The notes under the pieces: generated by a model
What the model saw: only the letters and a program-made list of their open reading frames with translations
Databases searched by the model: none
Told to the model about the DNA's origin: nothing
Shown here: positions 19,728 through 27,777 of the stretch, piece by piece
How the letters are laid out: each line of letters begins with the position of its first letter
Position numbering within the stretch: the first letter of the stretch is position 1
Program-made: the position numbers and the translations under genes
Origin: Saccharothrix luteola
GTDB taxonomy: Bacteria > Actinomycetota > Actinomycetes > Mycobacteriales > Pseudonocardiaceae
Length of the DNA stretch: 64,000 nt
Reading direction: 5' to 3'
Assembly: GCF_020859565.1 (NCBI RefSeq)
Contig: NZ_JAJHUO010000001.1
Coordinates: 366,728-430,727 of the forward strand

Positions 19728-20252
19728 TCAGTCCGGGGTGGGCGGCGTGACCGTGAGGTCCAGGGTCATGAACACGCTCGTCGGATCCGGGCCGTAGTCG
19801 GCGAACGGCGGGCACGACACGAAGCCGTGCCGGGCGTAGAGGCGGCGGGCCGGGGCGAAGAAGTCCTGGCTGCCCGTCTCCAGGCTGACCCTGCGGTAGC
19901 CGCGCCGCCGGGACTCCTCGACCAGGAAGGCGAGCATGCGCGCGGCCACGCCGCGACCACGGGCCTCCGGCCGGGTCCGCATCGCCTTGATCTCGCCCTC
20001 GGACGGGGAGAGCTCCTTCAGCGCGGCGCAGCCGAGCAGGACCCCTTCGCCCCACGACGTCCAGAACGACACGCCGGGCTCGCGCAACCCCGCGTGGTCC
20101 AGGGCGTACACGCTCTCGGCGGGCGAGGTCGCGTACATGTCGGCGAGGTGCTCGGTGATCAGGTCCCGGACCGGCCGGCGGGTGAGGTCGTCGGGTTCGA
20201 TCGTCAACGCGAGCACGGCCGGCGTTCCCGGCACCGCATCCTGGTGTCCCAT
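19728..20252 (-). CDS. GNAT family N-acetyltransferase
   Basis: A 174-aa acetyltransferase with the acetyl-CoA loop RPEARGRGVAARML and a following LYARHGF motif. The ATG at 20252 lies inside a 43-nt palindrome shared with the divergent XRE-cupin gene, and there is no room for a ribosome site, so the mRNA is probably leaderless: TACTAT lies seven bases before the ATG. Start sites further upstream would run into the divergent gene. Its substrate is unknown; its neighbour suggests it belongs to a small regulated detoxification or modification pair. Confidence 0.85.
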   Translation of the reverse strand: MGHQDAVPGTPAVLALTIEPDDLTRRPVRDLITEHLADMYATSPAESVYALDHAGLREPGVSFWTSWGEGVLLGCAALKELSPSEGEIKAMRTRPEARGRGVAARMLAFLVEESRRRGYRRVSLETGSQDFFAPARRLYARHGFVSCPPFADYGPDPTSVFMTLDLTVTPPTPD

Positions 20253-20284
20253 ATCCGGGATAGTATCCCCGATATGGGACACCA
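20242..20284. promoter_or_regulatory. 43-nt near-perfect palindrome spanning two divergent start codons
   Basis: Arms 20242-20262 and 20264-20284 are reverse complements with one mismatch around the centre G20263. Both start codons (20252 minus strand, 20274 plus strand) lie in the arms, so both proteins begin Met-Gly-His. The centre carries TAGTAT (20261-20266, plus) and TACTAT (20265-20260, minus), each seven bases before its ATG, matching leaderless promoters. The XRE-cupin protein is the obvious candidate to bind here. Confidence 0.72.
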
Positions 20285-20861
20285 CGAAGGTGGCGCCGGC
20301 CACGACGACCGGCTGGAGCTGCGCCTGGCCGCCCGGCTCGCCGAGCTGCGCACCGAACGGGCGTGGTCGCTCGAGGACCTGGCCCAACGCGCCGGGATCA
20401 GCCGATCGACGTTGTCCCGGCTGGAACGCGCGGAGATCAGCCCCACGACGGCGCTGCTGGCCAAGCTGTGCGCGACCTACGAGCTGACGATGTCACGGCT
20501 GCTGGCCGAGGTGGAACCGGCGGTGTCGCCGCTGGTGCGCGCCGACCGCCAGGCCGTGTGGCGGGACGACGGCGCCGGGATCACCCGCAGGTCCGTGTCG
20601 CCCCCGTCGGGCGGACTGCGCGGCGAGGTCATCGAGGTCACCCTGCGCCCCGGCGCGGACATCGCCTACGACGGCTCGCCCGTGCCGGGCCTGGAACACC
20701 ACGCCTGGGTGCTGCAAGGCGCGCTGGAAGTCACCGTCGACGGCACGGCGCACGAGGCCGGGACCGGGGACTGCCTGCGCTTCCGGCTCTGGGGCAGCTC
20801 ACGGTGGCGCTGCCCCGGCCCCGACCCCGCCCGCTACGTGCTGGCGATCGTCCTGCCCTGA
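20274..20861 (+). CDS. XRE-type HTH regulator with C-terminal cupin
   Basis: A 195-aa regulator with an N-terminal Cro/C1-type helix-turn-helix (LEDLAQRAGISRSTLSRLERAEISPTTALL region, about residues 25-60) and a C-terminal cupin barrel that would bind a small effector. The plus-strand ATG at 20274 is directly at a predicted leaderless transcription start. It is divergent from a GNAT gene through a shared palindrome, so it most likely controls itself and the acetyltransferase together. Confidence 0.88.
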   Translation: MGHHEGGAGHDDRLELRLAARLAELRTERAWSLEDLAQRAGISRSTLSRLERAEISPTTALLAKLCATYELTMSRLLAEVEPAVSPLVRADRQAVWRDDGAGITRRSVSPPSGGLRGEVIEVTLRPGADIAYDGSPVPGLEHHAWVLQGALEVTVDGTAHEAGTGDCLRFRLWGSSRWRCPGPDPARYVLAIVLP

Positions 20862-20925
20862 TCGGACGACGACCGAGGACTCTGCCGGCGCCGCGGAACC
20901 CGACCCGTCCCTGTTGCGAGCCCGG

Positions 20926-20958
20926 CCGGCCACGGTGAGCACGGGTGCGCGTGGCCGG
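20926..20958. terminator. Possible terminator hairpin between convergent genes
   Basis: CCGGCCAC (20926-20933) pairs with GTGGCCGG (20951-20958) across a 17-base loop, between the XRE-cupin gene and the convergent secreted-protein gene. The long loop makes it a weak call. Confidence 0.35.
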
Positions 20959-20981
20959 GCAGCCGCACGCACCCGGTCGCG

Positions 20982-21347
20982 CTACAGAGGTGTGATCACC
21001 ACGCTCGTCGGGCTGGAGCACATGAACTCGACGCTCGTGAACCAGCTCGGCGGGGTCCAGATGTCGCCGCTGGTGGTGAAGCTGCCTTCCCAGTACGGCG
21101 GGACGCCGCCGGAGAACCAGCGCCACTTCACGTGCACGCCGTCGGCGACCCGGTAGCGGTAGTTGGCCACCCACATCGGGGTGATGTACCAGTGGACCTG
21201 CGTCCACGCGCCGGGCACGCAGGTGGACATGGCCGACACGGTGTCCGAGGCCGGGCTCGCCGCGGCCGCCGCGGGTGGGGCGGAGAGGGCGAACAGCGCG
21301 GCCAACGCGGCGAGCGCCACGCGCACGGGGGTGCGGAACCTGATCAC
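20982..21347 (-). CDS. Small secreted protein of unknown function
   Basis: A 121-aa protein with a Sec signal peptide (RVALAALAALFALSAPPAAAA, cleaved near residue 30). The mature part is rich in Trp and Tyr (TQVHWYITPMWVANYRYRV, KWRWFSGGVPPYW) and has two Cys that may form a disulfide. No family was recognised. The GTG at 21347 has AAAGGA upstream. Upstream on its strand lies a pair of SARP-like heptamers at 21424-21441, so it may be controlled by the large regulator encoded just behind it. Confidence 0.72.
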   Translation of the reverse strand: MIRFRTPVRVALAALAALFALSAPPAAAAASPASDTVSAMSTCVPGAWTQVHWYITPMWVANYRYRVADGVHVKWRWFSGGVPPYWEGSFTTSGDIWTPPSWFTSVEFMCSSPTSVVITPL

Positions 21348-21423
21348 GGTCGTTCCTTTCGACTCGGCTCACGGCCGGGTGTTCGGCCGTCGCCGACCAC
21401 CATCCGCACCGGTGTCAGGGGAG

Positions 21424-21441
21424 GGTCAAAGCGCGGTCAAC
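21424..21441 (-). promoter_or_regulatory. Candidate SARP heptamer repeats upstream of the 121-aa secreted protein
   Basis: On the minus strand GTTGACC (21441-21435) and TTTGACC (21430-21424) are exactly 11 bases apart, the period bound by SARP regulators. A weak -10-like GACACC follows after seven bases. The repeats overlap the stop codon of the SARP gene. The same TTTGAC core recurs at 24398-24415 on the other side of the regulator. Confidence 0.5.
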
Positions 21442-24376
21442 GCGCCGGGTGGCGGGTGACGCCCAGGACTTCCCGCGGGAGCACGCCGATCTCGCGCATC
21501 GCCTCGGCGTAGCGTTCGAACGCCCGCGAAGCCTCGCCGTGCCTGCCCGCCTCGGACAGGTTGGCCACGAGGTCGCGGTGGGACTGCTCGTCGAACGGGT
21601 CGACGGACAGGATGCGCAGCAGGTAGTGCACGACGTCGTCGACTTCTCCCGCGCGCTGGGCCAGGTCGACCAGGGTCCGCAGGATCCGCAGGTGCGCGGC
21701 CCTGGCCTCCTCGCGGAGGGGGCGTGCCCAGTCCGTGTACGGGTCGTCGGCGAAGACCTCGCCGGTGTAGGCGCGGTCGGCGGCGGTCAGCACCGCCCAG
21801 GCGTCGGCGAACTCGCCCCGTTCCCGCAGCCGCACCCCGTACTGGGCTTGGGCGAACAGGTCTTCGACATCGACGTCGAGCACGCCGAGGTCGACGGCGA
21901 TGTCCTGCTGGCTGGACAGCACGAAGTGGTCCGCCGGCCCCAGCCGGTCAGGGTCGAGTACCGTGCGCAGGGTCGACAGCGCCACCGCCAGCCGGTGCGC
22001 CACCTTCTGCCGCTCGGCGGGCGCGGTCCGCCCCCACAGCAGGTCGGCCAGTTCCTCGCGGGGCACGGGAGCGCCGCGCCGGGCGACGAGCACGCGGAGC
22101 AGGTCACGGGCCTTGCGGGATTGCCAGGCGCGCGCGGGCAGCCGGCGGCCGTCGACCAGCACGGTGAACCCGCCGAGCACCCGGATCTCCACCCGTCCCG
22201 GCGCTCCCGGCCGGGTGGGCGGCATGTCCGCCACGCCCGCGGCGGCGAGCCTGGACCCGGCGAGCCTGCCGTTGAGCCGCAGGTCGCCGTGGTCACCCGC
22301 GATGCGGCCGAGCGCGACCCGGATTCGATCGGCCTCCAGCACCGCTCGCGACTCGGTCCAGATCGACAACGCCTCGCGCAGCAGTTCCCTGGCCGCGGCC
22401 GGGTCGTCGGTCGCGGCGGCCTCGACCTCCAACGCCCGCGCCAGCCCACCTCGATCGCGGTGCACGGCGGCGACCTCGGCGGCGGCCCGCGCGTCCCTGC
22501 GCACGTCGTCGCTCGCCCCGCGCTGCCACGCGACCCACGCGCGGGCGACCAGGGCGGTCGTGACCCAGCGGCCGTGGGCGTGCTCGACGGCGCGGTCGGC
22601 GAGCACGGCGGCTTCCTCCTGGTCCGTCGCGGCGGCCACCCGGGCCAGGCCGCACAGCGCGGGGACCATGCTCTGCCGGTGGTGCCCATCCCGCACGGCC
22701 GCGCGCAGGGCCTCGGTGTAGGCGGCTTTCGCCTGGGCGGGCTGCCCGCGCAGGCGGTGGACGTCGCCGAGCCCGGTCAGCGGGTAGGCGACCTTCATCG
22801 AGTGCATTCGCTCGTAGACCCGGACGGCTTCGTGGTAGCAGGCGAGTGCCTCGTCGAGCCTCCCGAGGCTGTGCAGCAACGAGCCCTGATTCGCCAGGGC
22901 GAGGGCGAGCGAGCTGTCGTAGCCCGCGGACCGGGCGAGGTCCACGGCGGGGTGCAGGACCGCGAGGGCCTCGATCAACCTGCCCTCCTGTTCCAGCCCG
23001 GCTGCCAGGTTCACCCGGATGCGCAACACCTGGGCGGTGTCGCCCGCCCCCTCGGCGAACTCCAGCGCCCGGCTGTAGTGCGCGCGCAACCCGACCGGAT
23101 CACCGGTGAGATCCGCGCACAGTGCCAGCGCGACGTGAGCGGCGGCGAGCGCGCGCTGGTCGCCGGTGGCGCGTGCGGCTTCGACTGCCTTGCCGGCGAA
23201 CGCGGTGCACTCGGCTTCGTCACCCGCGAGCCAGTGCGCGGCCGATGTCCAAGCCAACAACAGAGCGGTGTCCGGGTCGGAGTCGCCGCCGCTTCGGCCG
23301 CGGCGCAGCACGGCCAGCGCGTCGTTCGGGTCGCCCCACAGGTAGAGCGCGGCCCCGTATCGCCAAGCCAGGCCCGCCGGCAAGGAATCGGCGCCGCCGG
23401 TGAGCCGGGCGTAGGCGGCGATAGCGGCCCGGGTCCGGCCGGTGGCTTGCAGGGCGTCGGCGTGGATGAGGTCGATCGCGGGGTCCCGCAGCACGTCCGG
23501 CAGGACCGCCGCGGCCGCCACGATCCCACTACCCGCGCCGGTGGCCAGGAGGTCGGCGCCGTGGTCGCGCAGCAGGTCCGCGCACCGGGTCCGGTCGCCC
23601 GCGGCCGTCGCCAGGCGGAGTGCGTCGACCAGGCGGTCGTGGTCGCGGTGCCAGTCCGCGACGAGCGCGACGAACGCCGCACGTCGCGTCGGGGGCACCG
23701 GGTGTCGGGCCGCGGCGATCGCGGCGATCAGCGGAACGGCCCGGTGCCGGCCGTTCTCGGGTAACAGCAAGCCGAGCCGGGCGAGCAGACCGATCTGCGC
23801 GCCGAGCCTGCCTTCCCCGATGTCCGCCGTCAGCTCGGCGGAGACGGTGCCGACGACCGGTAGCTGGGCGAGCAACTCCAGCGCGTCCGGGGTGAGGTCG
23901 TCGAGCACCTCGGCGCACACGTAGTCGTGCAGGGGGTTGTCCGGCTGGGACAGCAGCTCCGTGGACGGCTCGGAGACTCCCGCGGAAACCACGTGGGCAG
24001 CCGCGAGGTGGACCAGGGCGGGCCAGCCCGCGGTCAGCGCGTGCACCGACGCGGCGGTGTCTTGGTTGTCGACGCCGTACTGCCCGGCGAGCAGCACGGC
24101 GACCTGCCGCGGCGACAGGGCGAGCTGCCGAGGTCCGATCTCGATCGGCGCGCCGAGGTCGTAGCGCAGCAATGCGGCGACCGGGATCGGGCGGCGGGAG
24201 AGCAGCACGAGTCGGTCGGGCCTGCGCTGCGGGCTCGGCAGGTGATCGGCGCTCACGTCGTCGACGACGAGCGCCTGCTCCCCGGTGTCGCGCAGCCACT
24301 GCCGCACCGCGGTGGTCTTGCCGTACCCGGCGGCGGCGACCACGACGCTCAGGCGTCCACGCAGCAGGTCGTGCAC
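21437..24376 (-). CDS. Large SARP/BTAD-type transcriptional activator with NTPase and TPR regions
   Basis: A 979-aa regulator with an unusual order: an N-terminal NTPase start with Walker A (AAAGYGKTT, residues 14-22), a long TPR-like helical middle, then a C-terminal winged helix plus BTAD domain (LGGFTVLVDGRRLPARAWQSRKAR onward, about residues 745-979). This is the reverse of AfsR, in which the SARP part comes first. The GTG at 24376 has GGAGGG upstream. A TTA Leu codon at 23762-23764 suggests control by the bldA tRNA. Heptamer repeats lie at both flanking genes, so its local targets are probably those two secreted proteins. Confidence 0.88.
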   Translation of the reverse strand: MHDLLRGRLSVVVAAAGYGKTTAVRQWLRDTGEQALVVDDVSADHLPSPQRRPDRLVLLSRRPIPVAALLRYDLGAPIEIGPRQLALSPRQVAVLLAGQYGVDNQDTAASVHALTAGWPALVHLAAAHVVSAGVSEPSTELLSQPDNPLHDYVCAEVLDDLTPDALELLAQLPVVGTVSAELTADIGEGRLGAQIGLLARLGLLLPENGRHRAVPLIAAIAAARHPVPPTRRAAFVALVADWHRDHDRLVDALRLATAAGDRTRCADLLRDHGADLLATGAGSGIVAAAAVLPDVLRDPAIDLIHADALQATGRTRAAIAAYARLTGGADSLPAGLAWRYGAALYLWGDPNDALAVLRRGRSGGDSDPDTALLLAWTSAAHWLAGDEAECTAFAGKAVEAARATGDQRALAAAHVALALCADLTGDPVGLRAHYSRALEFAEGAGDTAQVLRIRVNLAAGLEQEGRLIEALAVLHPAVDLARSAGYDSSLALALANQGSLLHSLGRLDEALACYHEAVRVYERMHSMKVAYPLTGLGDVHRLRGQPAQAKAAYTEALRAAVRDGHHRQSMVPALCGLARVAAATDQEEAAVLADRAVEHAHGRWVTTALVARAWVAWQRGASDDVRRDARAAAEVAAVHRDRGGLARALEVEAAATDDPAAARELLREALSIWTESRAVLEADRIRVALGRIAGDHGDLRLNGRLAGSRLAAAGVADMPPTRPGAPGRVEIRVLGGFTVLVDGRRLPARAWQSRKARDLLRVLVARRGAPVPREELADLLWGRTAPAERQKVAHRLAVALSTLRTVLDPDRLGPADHFVLSSQQDIAVDLGVLDVDVEDLFAQAQYGVRLRERGEFADAWAVLTAADRAYTGEVFADDPYTDWARPLREEARAAHLRILRTLVDLAQRAGEVDDVVHYLLRILSVDPFDEQSHRDLVANLSEAGRHGEASRAFERYAEAMREIGVLPREVLGVTRHPAR

Positions 24377-24397
24377 TCGACCCTCCGGGAGTCCGAC

Positions 24398-24429
24398 TTT
24401 GACACCACTTTGACAGCCCTCCCGATACT
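24398..24429 (+). promoter_or_regulatory. SARP-type promoter of the 189-aa secreted protein
   Basis: TTTGACA occurs at 24398-24404 and 24409-24415, an 11-base period, and an 8-base spacer leads to GATACT (24424-24429) as -10. Direct heptamers with 11-base spacing ending 8 bases before the -10 box are the hallmark of SARP-activated promoters. The divergent gene encodes a SARP-type protein. Confidence 0.65.
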
Positions 24430-24512
24430 CGCGATCGCACGCCTGACGGCGCTACCCAGTTGGGCTGGTCGGGTGATCCGGCATCGCACGGCAACGAAAC
24501 CGGAGGTGGATG

Positions 24513-25079
24513 ATGAGGAACCGTCATGGTGTGCGGGCCGTCCTCGCGGCCGGGCTCGCCCTGGCCGCGTCACTCGCGCCGAACCCGGCCGCCGCGGCGG
24601 CGCACGGCTGCCAGGGGTGGATGATGTACATGGTCAACTCGGACTTCGAGGCATCAGCCGACGGTTCGGCCGTCCCGGCGTGGTGCACCGGCGAAGGACC
24701 GGATGCCAAGGGCGTCGACCGGGGGGTCGGGTGGTCGTACGCGGGCGCCAACAACGCCTACATCGAGGCGACCACCACGTCGCGGTGGAACGCCCTCACC
24801 CAGCACATCGTCGTCCCCCGCGACGACACCATCGAGCTGGCCGCCTACGTGCGCACCTCGTCGAGCGTCACCGCCGGCTACTTCGGTGTGCGGCACAAGG
24901 CGACGGGCGCGGTGCACCGAGAGGTGCGGTTCGGTCCGCTGAACGTCGGCTACCAGCGGCTGTCAGTCCGGTTCCCGTCGGAGGCGGGCAACGACTACAC
25001 CGCCTTCGTCGGCTACTGGTCGCCGGGCGGCTTCTCCTGGCTCGTCGTCGACGAGGTCACGACCCGACTGGTGCGGTGA
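24513..25079 (+). CDS. Secreted protein with a carbohydrate-binding-like jelly-roll domain
   Basis: About 188 aa with a Sec signal (AVLAAGLALAASLAPNPAAAAA). The mature part reads like a CBM4/9-type beta-sandwich: NSDFEASADGSAVPAWCTGEG at the start, NNAYIEAT, an aromatic-rich core, and WLVVDEV at the end. No catalytic domain is present. The second ATG of an ATGATG pair is chosen because GGAGG is six bases before it. It sits under a SARP-type promoter divergent from the SARP gene. It may bind a polysaccharide or the cell surface; this is inference from fold-like features. Confidence 0.7.
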   Translation: MRNRHGVRAVLAAGLALAASLAPNPAAAAAHGCQGWMMYMVNSDFEASADGSAVPAWCTGEGPDAKGVDRGVGWSYAGANNAYIEATTTSRWNALTQHIVVPRDDTIELAAYVRTSSSVTAGYFGVRHKATGAVHREVRFGPLNVGYQRLSVRFPSEAGNDYTAFVGYWSPGGFSWLVVDEVTTRLVR

Positions 25080-25090
25080 GGTCGGGCGCG

Positions 25091-25325
25091 CTACGGGTTG
25101 CCACTACCGAGGGTGACTTCAAGGACGTGCTCGTTGCAGTTGCCGGGGATGCTGTCCTCGTCACCCTCGTTGCTCGTCGTCAGCCACAGGTCGCCGTCGG
25201 CGGTCGGTTCGACGGTCCGCAGGCGGCCGTGGGCGCCTTCGAGGTGCCGCTGGGGGTTGGTGAGGGTGTCGCCGGCGATCTGGAAGCGGTACAGGCGGGT
25301 GCCGCGCAGGCAGGCCACGTAGGGC
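25091..25325 (-). pseudogene. C-terminal fragment of a PQQ-type sugar dehydrogenase
   Basis: Only the last 75 or so residues remain ([16 protein letters not shown], then [20 protein letters not shown]), matching the end of glucose/sorbosone dehydrogenase-family beta-propellers. The 5' part is missing and the fragment abuts the truncated superoxide dismutase in another frame, so a deletion joined two genes. No start or signal peptide remains. Confidence 0.68.
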
Positions 25326-25826
25326 GGGTCACGTCGGTCCAGTTCACCAGCGACCACAGCTTCTGCACGTAGTCCGGCCGGACGTTGCGGTACTGCAGGT
25401 AGTAGGCGTGCTCCCACGCGTCGAACACCAGCACCGGGGTCGTGTTCATGCCGACGTCGCCGTGGTGGTCGTACACCTGCTCGACGACCAGGCGCTGCGA
25501 CAGCGGCTCCCGGGCGAGCACGCCCCAGCCCGACCCCTGCACCAGCGTGGTCACGGCCGTGAGCTGCTTGGCGAACGCGTCGAACGAGCCGAAGTGCTCG
25601 GCGATGGCCGCGGCCAGCTCGCCGTCGGGCCGGTCGCCGCCGTCCGGGCTCAGGTTGTCCCAGAACATCGTGTGCAGCACGTGCCCCGACAGGTTGAACG
25701 CGAAGGTCTTCTCCAGGCCGACGATGCCGGAGAAGTCCTCCTTCTCCCTGGTCTCGCGAGCCGTTCGAGGGTGTCGTTCGCACCCTTGACGTAGGCCGCG
25801 TGGTGCTTGCCGTGGTGCAGCTCCCG
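25326..25826 (-). pseudogene. Fe/Mn superoxide dismutase, truncated and frameshifted
   Basis: The N-terminal helix ([23 protein letters not shown]) is in one frame, and the rest ([20 protein letters not shown] through [12 protein letters not shown] to LVNWTDV) in another, with the frame change near 25750. The metal-ligand motifs, including the Asp and His of FDAWEHAY, survive. About 20 residues are lost at the start and about 20 at the end, where the sequence runs into the sugar-dehydrogenase fragment. The combined damage makes a working enzyme unlikely. Confidence 0.75.
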
Positions 25827-26071
25827 GAACGGGCCGATGAGGCAACCGCCCGGCTCCCGCACCAGGTGCGGCAGTCCCCTGCGTGAAACAGCCGTCTCAG
25901 CACGGGAACCCGTATCGGGTCCGGCACGACCACTTGTGCAAGGGCCCTTCCACGTTGAGCCCGATCGCAGGACAGCGGTGGGGACCGGGGCACGAGGAAC
26001 CCGGTTTCCACCGCACCCGCCGCCGGTCCACGTCACCACCCACTCCCGGAGGGACCTGTGAGGCCAAAGCC

Positions 26072-26845
26072 ATGACCGGCCCTGGACCGGCCACTACCGG
26101 GATCCGGCTCGCCGACGCACGCCGGACCGACCTTCCCGACGCCGCGGCCGGGTCGCGTGCGGTCCGGCGCGCCGACCCGGCCGAGGTCGCCGCCGCGCTG
26201 GCCTCGACGGCGGCGACCAGCCCGTACTTCACCGTGGACGAGGACCGCACCGGCGGGCTGCTGCGCTCGTTGCCCGAGGATCCGGACGCGTTGGCCGAGG
26301 CCGTGAGCCAGGTCGGTGCGCACTTCGGGATGGCCGAAGCGCGTGTGGCCGCCTCCACCCTGCAGTTCCTGGTGGCGGCCGGGCTGTGGTCGGTCGCCCT
26401 CGGCGCGCTGGCCGGCGGCGGTGTCGTCCCCGACCTGGACCGGTTGCGGTACCGCATCGGCGAGGACGCCTCCGTGCGGCTGTCCCTGCCCGAGCCGGGC
26501 GGCTGGACCACCACCGGCGACCCCACCCCGCTGCTGCTGCGCGCTGTCGTCGAGGAGCACTTGAAGCCGTTCCACGCCGGGTTGCGCTCGGTCGTCAAGG
26601 TCGCCAACGGTCTGCTGTGGGGCAATGCCGCCGCAGCCCTGCGCAGCGCCCTGCGGTCGCTGCCCGCGGACCTCGGCGACCTCGGCGACCGGCTGCTGAC
26701 CGCACCGGCGCTGCGCGACGCGCTGTCCCCCGACGGCACCCGCCGCAGCTGCTGCCTGTTCTACCGCACGCCCACCGGCCACACGTGCCGCACGTGCCCG
26801 CTGGTCGGGGCCGCGGTCACCAGGCAGCAGGGGAACCACGCGTGA
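26072..26845 (+). CDS. FhuF-like ferric siderophore reductase (2Fe-2S)
   Basis: A 257-aa protein whose C-terminal CCLFYRTPTGHTCRTCPL motif (Cys-Cys-x10-Cys-x2-Cys) is the unusual 2Fe-2S-binding signature of FhuF-type reductases, which release iron from imported ferric siderophores in the cytoplasm. There is no signal peptide. It is flanked by decayed genes on both sides and ends in a hairpin terminator. A siderophore-type ABC importer is encoded 3-7 kb downstream and may supply its substrate. Confidence 0.82.
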   Translation: MTGPGPATTGIRLADARRTDLPDAAAGSRAVRRADPAEVAAALASTAATSPYFTVDEDRTGGLLRSLPEDPDALAEAVSQVGAHFGMAEARVAASTLQFLVAAGLWSVALGALAGGGVVPDLDRLRYRIGEDASVRLSLPEPGGWTTTGDPTPLLLRAVVEEHLKPFHAGLRSVVKVANGLLWGNAAAALRSALRSLPADLGDLGDRLLTAPALRDALSPDGTRRSCCLFYRTPTGHTCRTCPLVGAAVTRQQGNHA

Positions 26846-26867
26846 CAGGTGCCGCATCGGGCACCTG
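26846..26867 (+). terminator. Hairpin terminator after the FhuF-like gene
   Basis: CAGGTGCC (26846-26853) and GGCACCTG (26860-26867) form a perfect 8-bp stem with a 6-base loop directly after the stop codon. No U-tract follows, as is common in actinomycetes. Confidence 0.6.
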
Positions 26868-26940
26868 GCGGGCGAGCCGGCTCCCGGCGGAGGATGTCGG
26901 GGTGCGCGCCCACGGTTGACCGCCGAGGATCACTAGTTGC

Positions 26941-27200
26941 TCGACGTCGCGGTGCGGAGGTTCCGCGATGTCGTGCTCGAGGACCACGCGCCGTTCCTGG
27001 AAGACCCGGCGACGGTCGCGTTCGCGGCCTTGGAGGACGGCGAGGTGGGCGTGGGGCTGCAGGCAGCGCCACGTCTGCGGCTACTCGCAGGTGCAGCTGT
27101 ACGAGATCGGCGTCGCCGAGGCGGCGCGCAGGCGTGGGATCGGACGCGCCCTGCCGACGGCGTTCCGCGAGCACGCGATCGGGCTACTGGTGCCCACCGT
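26941..27200 (+). pseudogene. GNAT acetyltransferase, frameshifted remnant
   Basis: FLEDPATVAFAALEDGEV is in one frame and the matching continuation RQRHVCGYSQVQLYEIGV with the acetyl-CoA loop ARRRGIGRAL in the next, with the change near 27050. Both ends are missing: the N-terminus is short and the C-terminus runs into the start of a methyltransferase. It resembles single-domain GNAT proteins of the aminoglycoside-acetyltransferase-like kind. Confidence 0.65.
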
Positions 27201-27204
27201 GCGA

Positions 27205-27777
27205 CCGACAGCCCTTACAACGCCCACACCGACCGGCCGGCTGGGCTCGCCTTGGCAGGCGACGTCTCGGGGTTGAGGGTCCTCGACGTGGGCTGCGGCG
27301 CAGGGCACTACATCGCCGAGTTGCGCGCGCGGGGAGCGGGCGAGGTCGTCGGGGTCGAGGGAAGTGGGACGCTGCTCGATCACGCGCGCGAGCGGATCGG
27401 GGACGACCCGGCGGTGACGTTGCGCCGCCACGACTTGGAAGAGCCGCCGGCTTTCCTCGCCGACGACTCGTTCGACGTCGTGGTGATGGCGCTGGTGCAC
27501 CACCACGTCGAAGCCCGTCGGCAGCTGCTCGCCGAAGTGCACCGCGTGCTCCGACCGGGCGGTGTCCTGCTGGTGTCCACGACCCACCCCGACCATCAGC
27601 TATCGCCGCATGACGCTCCAGACCTTCCTCAACGAACTCCTCGACGCCGGCTTCGCGTTGGAGCGCGTCGTCGAGCCGCAGGCCGCCGAGGAAGCCCGGC
27701 GCATCGACGAGCGGCGGTTCCTCAAGACGCGGCAGATGCCGTTCTTTATCGCCGTCAGGATGCGGAAGACCAGGTGA
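27205..27777 (+). pseudogene. Class I SAM methyltransferase, remnant with internal deletion
   Basis: SPYNAHTDRPAGLALAGDV, the SAM motif LRVLDVGCGAGHY, and VHRVLRPGGVLLVSTTHP are in one frame. The C-terminal piece YRRMTLQTFLNELLDAGFAL is in another, joined near 27595. Roughly 35 residues that normally lie between them are gone. Its end overlaps the tail of the convergent P450 gene by 23 bases. Confidence 0.65.
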
